From contig CM048845.1 of the NCBI GenBank assembly GCA_026545225.1, positions 93,436,533-93,500,532 on the forward strand: a stretch of DNA of 64,000 nt, in the 5' to 3' direction. Numbering within the stretch: position 1 is the stretch's first letter; each line of letters begins with the position of its first letter. Source of the stretch: Cornus controversa (Eukaryota > Streptophyta > Magnoliopsida > Cornales > Cornaceae). The notes under the pieces are model-generated. The model made no database searches. It saw only the letters and a list, made by a program, of their open reading frames with translations, and was not told the origin of the DNA. The translations under genes were made by a program, and so were the position numbers. Positions 12,685-23,600 of the stretch are shown here, in pieces.

Positions 12685-13771
12685 AACAGTGGCCCAATTG
12701 ACCAAGTGGCTGAATGTAGCATTCATTCAAAAAATTAGAAGGAGTTGGATTGATGTTTGGAAGATTCAGGCATTCTGTAAGGTTCAATTTTTCCTTTGGT
12801 AGTCTTTGCATGAGAAAATTCCAATAAACTCTGTTGGCTGGGAGAGGAATGTCTCTAAATTCCTTATGTAGGAGGTGTGGGTTGCAGAGGAAACTGTTGA
12901 TCATTTGTTGTGCTTATGTCAAGAGTCCCAAGTGATGTGGAAGCTGAGTCCTTTGCGTCTGAATTTTGGACAATCCTCTCCAATGCTATGGCAGAGAAGA
13001 TGGTTGAATCTTGTTGATGGCTGGAAGGAGGGTCGGTGCTTTTTGGAGTGTGTAGGTCTGACTTCTTTTTTATGTTGGCATATTTGGAAGAATAGAAATT
13101 ATTGGAATTTTAATTCTAAAAGGGTGGAGCCCCATGTGGTTGTTGAGAGGGTCACTCGTGATTTTTTTGATGCACATGAGATTTGAAGACAGCTTGAGCA
13201 GTTTGTTATTCCTTCCCTTGTCTCTAACGTTCCTCCTCGGCAATGGACTCCTCCTTTGGAAGGGAGTTTCAAACTAACTTTTGATCCGATGATGAAGGAA
13301 AGTAAAGGTGTTCTGGTCCTTCGTGAGCATAAGAGAATTATGTTGAAGGTTGCATCTACTGCCTTTTGTTTTGTTTCTTCAGCCATGGTGGCAGAGGGTT
13401 TTATCCTTAGGGCAGCTGTCCAGTTTTGTTTGGATTGGAATCTATCTCATGTTTTTATTGAAGGAGATTGTCAAGCAGTTTTAAAGCTTGCTTTTGCCGA
13501 GGAAGCTCTTTTCCCAATTGTGGAGGATTGTGAGGCTCTTTTCAGTTACTGCTCTTTGACTCATCTTCAATGGGTTCCAAGGTCCGCGAACAAAGTGGCG
13601 CACGAGGCATGCCGTGCAGCTCCTCGTTCTTTTGGCCCTCTTTTGCATTGGGAGTCAATTCCGACTGTTGTTTCAAGGACCATGTTCTCGGATGCTTGTT
13701 TCAGTGTTTAGCTTTGTGTTTTTTCTTTTTTTTTCTTTCCTTTGGTGCTGTAAAAAAAAACAGTGGCCCAA
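12685..13771 (+). mobile_element. 5'-truncated LINE inserted in the solo LTR
   Basis: The 13-mer AACAGTGGCCCAA occurs at 12685-12697 and again at 13759-13771, the second copy directly after a poly(A) run (13752-13760). A poly(A) tail, a 13-bp target-site duplication and 5' truncation are the signature of target-primed reverse transcription. Because the tail is A, one or two bases of the duplication are ambiguous. The body keeps only the C-terminal part of an ORF2 (see next entry). Flanking LTR sequence reads continuously across the site once the element and one duplicate are removed. Confidence 0.82.
12740..13711 (+). pseudogene. LINE ORF2 remnant: RT zinc-binding and RNase H domains
   Basis: The 3' end of a plant LINE ORF2. 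About 12755-12870 encodes a zf-RVT start (VWKIQAFCKVQFFLW, then an in-frame TAG). 12875-13186 continues it (AEETVDHLLCLC, then HIWKNRN). 13256-13711 is an RNase H-like domain with the acidic residues in LTFDPMM, AMVAEG and IEGDC. The fourth position, RSANKVAHEA, has His where Asp is usual. Stops and frame changes separate the blocks, so it is dead. RNase H at the end of ORF2 is typical of some plant L1-type LINEs. Confidence 0.8.
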
Positions 13772-14305
13772 CTTATGCTAATGGGAAGACACAAGTCAGG
13801 TTAACTACAAAGTCCAAGAAATGGATAATGAATGCGTTTCAATACGTCCTGTGTACATGCATCGAGCACATTGAGATCGTTAGTGCACTACAATGTGAAT
13901 CCTTTCGTCACCAACAGTCCCGATGCATTGAGTTATTGCACAAGAAATGAATGTTTCTTGGCCTAAGCGAACAGGCAGACTGTTTGGTTATCAACATACA
14001 AGTCAAACATCTTCTTCTGTTTTTCCTCACCCCTTCTATAAATGGTGTTACAGAGAAGAAAAAGGTCTCCCACCAGCACAACAATACCTTAGTTTTTTTT
14101 CTCTAACTCCTTTGTTACCTAGTATAGCCTAGTCTAGGTTAGTTAATCTTTAGTCCATAGTTGTCAGCATGTTATCAATCCAATGATTATTTTTAATTGA
14201 AGTCGGTCCTATCCTCTGTAATCATTTGTCAATCTTTGTGTTGGGTTGTAATCAATACTACTTGAAGTTCGTGCTTCATTATCTTCTTTTCGTTATACAG
14301 GCTTA

Positions 14306-15608
14306 AAGACTGAAGCATTAAAGAAATATAGTTTGGCATGACACACCAAACACACCCATTCACACTAGGATTCTTCGTAAATTCTGGCAGGCCAACAATC
14401 CATCAAAATCTTGACCAGAGTTTCTACCTTCGACTAGGGATCACACCACACCACAGAAAGTAACCTAACACCTATATATACTGGTCATGGAAATGTTGGT
14501 TTTTCTTTGGGCACTCCTTGCTGAAATTATGGCCCTCGTGACTACTAGTTTCTCGTTATGATCAATATGCTATGGTCAATAATAGGGCAGGCTAAATACC
14601 ACTGCATGATATGGTGCATCACCGCAGCAGTTGCACGCATCCATTCCATCATCACGGCAACAGCAGAGTGGTATCATGAACATATTATTAGTCCATGTTA
14701 TATATATATATATATATATATATATTCACACACACACATCCATGACATGCAAATGATGCAGCATTTCAAAATTAAAACAAAATTATAGTTTTGTTGGATT
14801 TTTGTGCTTTTCCGCCTCACCTCGGTTACAATAAGTCTTCTATTTTTTCCCGTTTTATCAAAGATTCAATTACATTACATTGCATATGCTAACATGTGCC
14901 ATCAAAATGGTCCTGATTTTCATTTCATGGCACGAGTTCAACATGACATGGTAAATTTAGAAACTCATGTATATCTACAAATTTAACTAGATTTACAATG
15001 AGCCGCAAACAAGCCCGGGCCGGGCAATGTACCCACACCATCTTAATAATCCTCCTTCGTACTAGAAACAACCACTGAGGACTAAAAATCACAACAGCAG
15101 CGTCTATCCTATAACTGGATTTCCAATGAGACCCTGGAAGTGGACGGTGCAGAAATCACAAGGAACAACCATCATACTAGACTGTTCTAACCTTACAAAA
15201 ACATTCTCCAAATACTTGCGTTATAGAGAAACAACATAATCCCACTGAAGGTTAGAAATAATCATCTAAAAAGATTATGGGAATCCAATTTAGAAGCAAC
15301 AACATTTATGGGAATCCAATTTAGAAGCAACAACAATAACAACATAAGTTATGAGTAAAAGCAGCTCCATTATTGCAAGTTAAAATTTAACCCCATTTAG
15401 AAGCAACAACAGTAACAGCATAAGTTGATTAAAAACGGCTCCATTATTGCAAGTTAAAATTCAAGGCAAAACCAGTATGCAAGCATCGTCTGCAATGATG
15501 ATCAGGCATTACAAAGCCAGTGTAGTAATCACAAAGACTAAACTGATCAAAGGAAACTTCAGAAAACAATAGCTTTCCCAGCAAGAGATTTGTGATCAAC
15601 TCCCCTCA
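14306..15608. other. intergenic; 3' flank of ATP synthase epsilon gene
   Basis: Contains a (TA)n run at about 14700-14725. At 15290-15480 a near-duplicate block (TTTAGAAGCAACAACA... and GCTCCATTATTGCAAGTTAA) appears in two to three copies. The last few hundred bases before 15608 are presumably the 3' UTR of the minus-strand gene. Confidence 0.4.
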
Positions 15609-18600
15609 TCATTCTTCCCCGCGAATAGCTGACAAAAAAATGAAATAATTCATCAGACAACAGACTTGTAAATATCATCAAACCCAATACCACCAATAAA
15701 ATAGATTGAAACACACAACTAAACATATATTTGAATCATATCAGCCCTCGGAAAAAAAAAATCCACATGAACACAGCCTTTTCTTTTCTTTTCATTTTTT
15801 TTTTCTGAATAGATGATTAAGTAACACTCATAGTTATTATTTATTAAGGACTCAACATGTACCCAGTGCTAAGGTCTCATGGAACCCAAGAACAAGGCAC
15901 AGCGTAAGGCTATGTAGTAACCCTTGTGGACGGGTGTGAGTGGGCGGGTGCATAGACAAACACTGGGCTGAGCTACCACACTGACAGGGTACAAGGTGCT
16001 CAATCCCACATCGCCTGGGTGTGGAAAGGGGAATGTGCTTATATGTAGTATGTTCTCTTCAAATGGTATGAGGCCTTTTGGGATAAACCCAAGAGCAAAA
16101 CCGTGCGGGCTCAGGCCCAAAGCGGACAATATCATACCATGTGTTGGAGCGGGGTATTACAGGCTAGGTCTCGTGGAACCTAACTACAAGGGGCCATGTA
16201 AGATACAAGCCTGATCAAAGTAACGCGCATATGCAACAAAAATGAATATTAAATATAAGTATTAGAAAAAGAAAAAGTTAAATATCCAACAAAAATTAAG
16301 TCAAGATGAAAATAAAAGAAAATTTCAGCATATCAATTAAATGAATTAGCTAAATTAGAACATATATCTCTTTAGTTTGCAAATGAGTTCAATTAAATCA
16401 ATGTACATTCTAACAATCCAAGATATGCAACACAACTATGCAAAAAAATTTACAGATGGAATGTTTTTGACATATGAACTTAGAGGATCAAGTAAATCAA
16501 CATGCAAAACTCCGATCGATTGGCATATGCATTAATTAAATCAAATACAATTAAAACGATGCAACAATAAAATATTATATAATCATAAGAATTTAGAATT
16601 AAGCATTAGACGCAAAGAACAATGATGGTCTTGGAGAGTAGCTGCAGAGCATAAAAGCTTCTATGCGTAAGCTTGAAAATTTTATTTCAAGGCAAATTTG
16701 TCTACAAGAAAATATTTTTTAAATCTGCATCACTGAGCGTATTTCGTGTAAAGTGAATCCTCTTTCACTTAAATTTTGACCCATTTTGAGTGACTTATTT
16801 TTTCAAGCGGTATCCAACATAAGTTATCAAACACACTTAATTTAGGAATCACTTAATCTATTCAGAGTAAAGTATAGAATTGGGTTATCAAACAACACCT
16901 AAGTAGTCAACCACAAGTTCATGAAATCATGAAGTACGGTAAGGTTAAATAATATGATCCATCGAATATGACCAAATGTTATGTAGAGTATTTAAATTTA
17001 TGGTTTTCTTTTAAAAACCATATCAATAAATGATAAAAACATAAGAGATAAGCATTCTTTTGAAAGTTTCGAGCATGCTAAAAAATGAAAAACCTGAGGG
17101 CTTTACATGAGCCAAACTTAAGGGACTTGGCCAGTAGTAGGAGAGGAGCTCTAGCTAAGCTTTGATGAGCCTAAAACTTTTTTGGAGCAAAGGCATTCCT
17201 TTAACAACTATGAATCCACTAAAGAGCATCAAGGAGGTTAAATGCAAGTAGATGTAATATATAATGATCTAAAGAGAAGAAAAAAAACATGTAATTACAC
17301 GAATTTTCTAGACAATCTATAACCCATTTAATTTAGCATGTTTGATAAACATGTTGTGTTTGTGTTTGAAATAGCCCGTTTAACTAAATGTATCATGTTC
17401 GTGCTGATTTGACCCTAATAGTATGAAATTTTTATTAAATGTGTCAGGTCTTGACCCATTTATTAAACAGGTTACGCTTGTTGTGTTACCAGTGTAATAA
17501 TCGTGTCGTGTTCGTGTCTAGGTTTCTTGACACGAATAATAATCATGTCGTATTCGTGTCGACCTATATCCTGGCACGACACGCCAACGCAAATTGTCAT
17601 CCCTACATAAAACAATATAATTCTCATCCTGACTAGCACACCTACACATGCTAAAGTGACTCATTGGGTAACAGTACACTAGAAGATATAGTCACTAAAT
17701 AATGAGAGATGAAAAATGCTTGATCACTAACACAAAAACAATCCAATAAACCCCATTTAACCATTGCAATGATGAGCCAGCTTGGATTCCCAAGGCCATT
17801 GCTGATAAAAATCAACTAGAGTTAAACATCTCATTGACCAAAACTCTCAAGGAAACAAAAATACAAGAACACCTAGGAACCAGTTTTCAGAAGAAAAAAA
17901 CCACTTTCATTAGAATGAATTTTCACTTCATTTTATTTTACTTTTCAAATTAGTATTTTTCCTTTTCTTTTTCAGGAGGCAAAGAATCCATTCTTCCTCA
18001 CCAAATTAAGCAACTAGACAAAAGATTGAATTTATTTAACTTTCCAAAAATTCCTTTAATTTCTCCAGTAAGAAATCCCAGAACTTCAAAAAATGCACTA
18101 TACCACAGGGGGGTTGGTGGGGTGGGGGAGGGGAGGAGAGGGTGGTGTTTGTTGGAAGTTGAAACTTATAAGGCGTGGGGGGGAAGTCCTGAAGTCCATT
18201 CCAAAGTTGCTTTTACTAAGTAAAATTTTAACTGCAATTTAGATTTTTTTATCATCAACTGCCTTGATTTCAGAATATCTATGGTTTATAATAAATAGTG
18301 GAGAAAATGTTAAAAAATATAATGAGCAATAGGAGTTAATAATGGCACTTTAATCATTGACACAAAGCCACCCAACAGACCACGTTTTCTCACCATGATG
18401 ATGAGCCCTCTTGGAGTACCTCAGGCCACAATAAATATAACGAGCAACAGGAGCTAAAGTAACCTCAACCAAAACTCTCAAAGCAGCAAATACAAAAATT
18501 ACTATGCACCACTTCTTCAAAATGAAACCATTTACCAGAAGAAACTCCTCTCCAATGAGACAATTTTATCTTATTCCTTGCCACAGAACTAGAAATCTAA

Positions 18601-19432
18601 AGATTCTATTCAACTCAAGCATTCCTCCAATTACCAGAGAAACAATATACGATGACTGAAAAAAATGGCAGCCCAATTAGGTACATTCTGGCACATTTTC
18701 AGTGTACAATCCGACCTTCTTAAGACCCAAAACATTCTAAAACTGGTTCACACGCATTTCCAAAATTACAATTCAGTAAGCATTGAAACCTACACCTACG
18801 ATACCATTCCCCTTCCACGAGTCTGAAGCGAAAACCCAACTAAGAAATACTTCACAATGCATCATAACACACACACACACACATATACACATAACATCTC
18901 AAGTCAAACAACAAAATTCGGAATCACAATGGGCACGGCAGGGCACCGTCACTAACATTATATTCATTGCCAACGAAGAAAAGAGACTAAAAAAAACATA
19001 GATCCAAAAATCCATACCTCAACAACATCATTAAGAAGCCATTAAGACCACAAAATCCATACTAGATGTTAAAATGTAATCCAGAATCAGATCATTAAAT
19101 TGCAAAAAGCAGCCCCAAATAGAAGGTCAAAGAAACCCAAGATCGGGAAAAGAAAAACGAAAATCAGATAAGAAAGAAGTGACTATATATGAGTGCGGGT
19201 GTGTAAATGCATATATAAATAGAGAGAGAGAGAGAAAAGAATGATTACTGGGTTTCTGAGGTTTGCCATCGACCCATTTGGAGACGGCGAAATGGACCTT
19301 CTCGCGAGTTAGGGCTTCCGATTTGTAGGGCTCTTTGAGGCAGTTCCTCACCAGGTTGGCGCATATATTGGAGTACGTTATGTAAGTCATTCCGGCCGCC
19401 CTCCAAAACGGCACCGCAGCGTTCGACGACAT
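15609..19432 (-). CDS. mitochondrial ATP synthase subunit epsilon
   Basis: The small F1 central-stalk subunit that sits with gamma and delta in mitochondrial complex V; plant family of about 70 aa. Exon 1 (19432-19249) codes 61 residues from [17 protein letters not shown] through KPQKP, nearly diagnostic for the family, and ends in phase 1 at a GTAATC donor. Exon 2 is 15628-15609: after a pyrimidine-rich TTTTTTTGTCAG acceptor it adds T-I-R-G-E-E and TGA, for 67 aa. The TIR after KPQKP fits plant homologues, which usually continue with a short acidic tail. The 3.6-kb intron is far longer than the coding sequence and contains repeats at 15865-16210, 16740-16905 and 17280-17620. There is no cleavable presequence, as usual for this subunit. 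Exon 1 is certain; the remote 20-base exon is inferred from splice sites and frame. Confidence 0.88.
15865..16215. repeat. LTR/TRIM-like repeat with flanking direct repeats
   Basis: A GC-richer block within the epsilon-gene intron contains TCCCACATCGCCTGGG, GGCCTTTTGGGATAAACCC and AAAGCGGACAATATCATACC, strings that recall plant TRIM or LTR ends (inference from memory). Two diverged copies of a ~45-bp block bound it: GCTAAGGTCTCATGGAACCC at about 15869 and GCTAGGTCTCGTGGAACCT at about 16163. The two open frames crossing it on opposite strands are products of its base composition, not genes. Confidence 0.55.
16740..16905 (-). mobile_element. MITE fragment (GGTGTTGTTTGATAA end)
   Basis: Read on the minus strand from 16905 this begins TTAGGTGTTGTTTGATAA and matches, with scattered differences, the left end of the element at 35416 on the plus strand, including the block CTGAATAGATTAAG and the block TTAAGTGTGTTTGATAA. 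The far end is not defined, so this copy is probably truncated or decayed. It lies inside the epsilon-gene intron. Confidence 0.6.
17280..17625. repeat. GTGTCGTGTTCGTGTC-type dispersed repeat
   Basis: Within the epsilon-gene intron. Contains CGTGTCGTGTTCGTGTC, TGACACGAATAATAATCATG and ends CAAATTGTCATCCCTACATA; its reverse complement starts TAGGGATGACAATTTGCG, a hAT-like terminus. A related copy with the same vocabulary (CGTGTCGTGTTATCTG, AATAAATGAGTCGTGTTCG) lies at 60350-60860. Confidence 0.5.
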
Positions 19433-20671
19433 CTTCCTTCCTTGCTCTCTTGATCGCTTCTTCTCTCTCCTCTCACTCTATTCGATCCAACACCAATGCT
19501 GACTAACCTACAAGTACATCTCTACATACATATATATATATATACATGCTAATAGGCCAGGGGGTTTAAGTTGGGTCGGTCAGCCCGGACTAACTCAAGT
19601 CGAACCCGGTTTAGACATGATAACTCTCTTTATTACTCTGTTTGAAAAAACCACAAATTAGTCGGGATTCTAAAGATAAATAAGTCTTAAAACAAAACCA
19701 TAAAGTCTCACTTTTTATAAATAAATAAAAACTTCAGCTAATACAATTCTTCTTTTACCTTTTTCATATATGTTGCTTAACTAATTTTCTCCAAATAATT
19801 TTGCTAAAATTTTTATTGAAAATAAATAATTTAAGAAAAAAAATTTATTTCAAATTCACATTATATTTGACTTATTAAGATTGTTTGATAACTTTTTTTT
19901 TGATAACATTGTCTCAAATTTATAATGATTTATTTTTTATTCTTGAGATTTTTTTTAAAAAAAGAAATATGAAATAGAAAATTCAAAAAGAATGAAAAAA
20001 ACAATCATTTATTATTCATAAATATAATGTCTGAAAAGTAAGATTTGATTGTAGTTTAAGTATTTTCAAAAAGTGAATTTGGAATAATTGGTAACAATTA
20101 ATATTTTTTTTAAAAATAGTTTTAATTACAAAATAGTGAAAATATTTCTTAAAAATAAGATTTCTTTCGTCTTAGTAAAAATTTATTTAACTTATTTGAC
20201 TTTAAAATTTAAAAGTAAGTCTTATTGATATTGAAATTCTTACTTGTGACTGACCTTAATTTAAGTTAGGCTTGGCACCTTTTTCGAGCAATCTGAGATC
20301 AATTTTTATTAGATTTATAAATGATGTAACTATTGAAAATTTAATAAACTTTGAGCTCTCGACTCCTTTTGACCAACCAGAGTTATTCCAATGAACTCAA
20401 ACTCAACCTATCAAGCTAAGTTTAAATTGAGTCTAGAAAAATATCCTCGATTTGTCAGCGTGAAGGACATGATAGACTCTTAATCGATTTAGGGTTTTAT
20501 GTCTCAGGTGGAATTCTGAACGTACTCAAGCTAAGGAGACCCAAGACAAAAATGAAACGATATTCAATTTCCCAATTACGATCGATCCTAGATCCAAAAG
20601 GTAGAATAAAATTGATAACTACATCGAAAAAAAGAAAAGAAAAAAAAAGGGACAAAATTGTGATGCTCCTG
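19433..20671. other. intergenic DNA between epsilon and NSA2 genes
   Basis: The first ~100 bp carry the probable 5' leader and promoter of the epsilon gene, with pyrimidine-rich leader sequence. A short (TA)n run lies near 19528-19545. The rest is very AT-rich with no gene or delimitable element. Confidence 0.4.
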
Positions 20672-23600
20672 CTAGACAAGGAGAACTGCATTAATACAAC
20701 CATCATTCTCTGGATTATTTGTCACTTGAGCATACTTCCCTGCCATACATCATGTATAAGAAACAATAAGAATAAGAGATTATAAATGGCAAGAATGAAA
20801 ATAACAATGTTTATCTATATAAGAGAGACACAACAAGGACTATCTTGATACTTACCCCATACAACTTTCCCAGCCGGTGTAACCAGACCCAGCTCACTGA
20901 CATTCACCTACAGGTCGGGATAAGGAGAAATTAATAAAGAAGATGACACCAGATTGAATTTCTAATCATAACATAAAAACAAACTATAGCAAAAATTACC
21001 TCAATAATGGTTCCTTTAGTCACAACACCGAGAGAGGTATACATTGGACCATTAGGATTTTTCTTCACTCCAATGATCTCAAGATTGAAAGTACATTTGA
21101 GTTCAGGGTGCGTCACGTGTGCTTTTGTAAATCGCAATCCGGTAGGACGAATGAATCGTTCATACTTGGGAGGTTTCCTAGTAAAGCCTGGTCCCACAAA
21201 TGTGGCTTTGGTGATCATCCTCTTCCACTGCTTGGCTGGAAAAAAGGAAACCAGGTGTGGACTGTCAGGAGCACAACTCCAGGAACATCTATGTGTTTCA
21301 CCTTTTCATAGTCTCTTTTTAATTTTTTTCCTTGACAAGTACCTTTTCATAGTGTCATGAGGCACAAACTTCGCCTTGTTTGACAATTCATATATGCCAT
21401 CCTTGAACAAAGTCACTCATCTTAACTAGCTCTTATATAATTAACAAGATCTACATATATGTAACCCGATACAATTGTACTAGCATTATTAACCACTCAA
21501 TTTGGAGAACAGATATATATATATATATATATGTTGTCAATTGATGCATTTCAGTTGGAAGGACCTAGAGTTGCAAAGCCTTGGGTGAAAGATAGCACTT
21601 GGGGCTGTTGTTGAACTAGGATGAACTTTTTTTCTTTTTTTAATATATAGAACTAATTGAATCATACAGAAACTTCACGAAAGGAAGATTGATGATTGAT
21701 ATAAATCTCTGTATCAATCCAATCTAAGAGAGGCTTAAAAAAGCAGCAAAGCAAGTACTACGAGGAAAACATCCCCGCTGATGCTCTCTATAAACCCTAA
21801 AACAATACAAGTATCTTATTCTGTTGGTGAAAAATGATTCTCAGAAGAAGATAAATGATAAATATTACTAGCAACCAATGATTATGACTTTCCAGAAATG
21901 TCATTAGCTCCAAAATATACAAAGTACATGGCAGAGACATACAACTTCAACCATAATTTGCATCATAAATTTAACACAAGAAAAGAAAGTCACCAAAGGA
22001 AGACAACGTGAATAATACTTACTTTTTCGTTTCCCAGTCCTGATCACTCTAAACATTTCATCTTCCGCCACAGGCCTGACCTGAAAAGTGAAAACAACAT
22101 TCATTTAAGAAGTTTGATAGTGAGTGCTAAAAAGACAACATCTTACCAAGTAAATGCACAAACATCCAATGTGAAATTCTGGTTGTTAGCAGATAAAAGT
22201 CCATTAACTAAAAACACACCAAGAAACAGTAATAGAACCTATATAAAAAACTGAATACGAAGTGGAAGCACGATTTGATGATCATTTCACAATTTCCCCC
22301 TAGTGTGTCACACATCACAAAAATGCCACTTGATTCCATAATTTTGAAAGTTAACTATACAATGGAGCTCTCTACGTTTTGCAAGCAAAAAAAATGCAGT
22401 GATATGGCCTCTGAGACACTCGCTCAAGCTACGACCCTTGTTCAAGCTATGATAACTCTGTTACACAGACTTGTATGTTTAAGTGAATACCATGCTGACA
22501 TAAAATAAGAGATGACTCTTGGTACTAGAAAGACTTGGTTATACCAAAAGAAGATGAAGCCAGAAAAGAGGAAAAAGAATACAAACATTTTTTAAAAAAA
22601 AACTGTAACTACAAATATGAAATACCCCCAAGAAAAGGCAAAATAGTTAGACAAAAGAAAAAGGTGGTCCAAAAAAGAGGAGATAGGTCTCATGTTTCAT
22701 CTCTCTCAACCTCGTTTATAAAAATGAAAAATGGTCCTGGTCAATTGAATCCTAATCTAATTTATATGAGGAAATTTTGCAAATAAACATTATTGTATTG
22801 TCCTACGTCTAAGAAACCAGATCAACATTTTCCTTTTAACAATTTCTCAACTTATTCCTATTTTTTTCACCTTTAACCATATATCTATCTTTTCAAATAC
22901 ACATCAATAATGACATACGCGAACTTCAATAGTTCAGCTGCTTCAGCAGTATCCCATGTCCTATGTTTTCGGGCTTTAGAAGGATTTGACACTTGGACAC
23001 AATGCACATGACATACATGCCTAAGTCCATGTGACACAGGTGATTTTTAGTCTCTTTTGCTTTTATTTTCTTTTGATAGGTAACTCCATGTAAAATAGGT
23101 GATACAATCTACTTCCTAATATCTGAATTCCACACAATCTTTATTTGAGCTATGTATAACATATGGCCATTGCTCTGGAGTCGTCTGGACAAAGCATGTT
23201 CATGTGCTTTTGCTCCTTCTACCATGGTGAAAATTTTTGACCGTGCCATCAACACTAGGTTCTTTATTGTTTTGACTTTCTATTGTTTCGATTTTTCACC
23301 ACTGCCTTAATTGAGAAGTACATAGGTAATGAAAGGGTCATCTGAACATGAAAAGAAAATCAAAGGAGGCACGACGAATGAAGGTTGCTACAGCTTGCTA
23401 TGGCCTATGGGGGCCTTAACAAAGAAGGTTTTGCCACTGTCAAAGCCAACTGCAAACACTTTCACTGGCCCCTTTTTTCCCCATCCTTCTTGAGTTTTGC
23501 CTGGAAGCTCACTTCAAGAAGACATCATCTCTTGTACCATGCAGGCTCGAGATATGACAAGATCATTTGCCTTTGATGCATTTTAAGAAAGATAAAAAGC

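Larger units (their letters stand above)
12595..14299 (+). mobile_element. solo LTR (about 631 bp) split by a LINE
   Basis: The unit begins TGTGCTAACA and ends CGTTATACA, and is flanked directly on both sides by GGCTTA (12589-12594 and 14300-14305), read as a target-site duplication. Removing the LINE and its duplicated site (12698-13771) leaves about 631 bp. A TATA-like CTATAAAT lies at about 14036, 265 bp before the right end, as expected for an LTR promoter. No internal retrotransposon region is present, so it is a solo LTR left by recombination. The superfamily cannot be told. A 6-bp flanking repeat is slightly longer than the usual 5. Confidence 0.6.

Noticed and set aside
15869-16214. 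Overlapping frames on both strands in the epsilon intron
   Set aside because: They coincide with a non-coding LTR/TRIM-like repeat.
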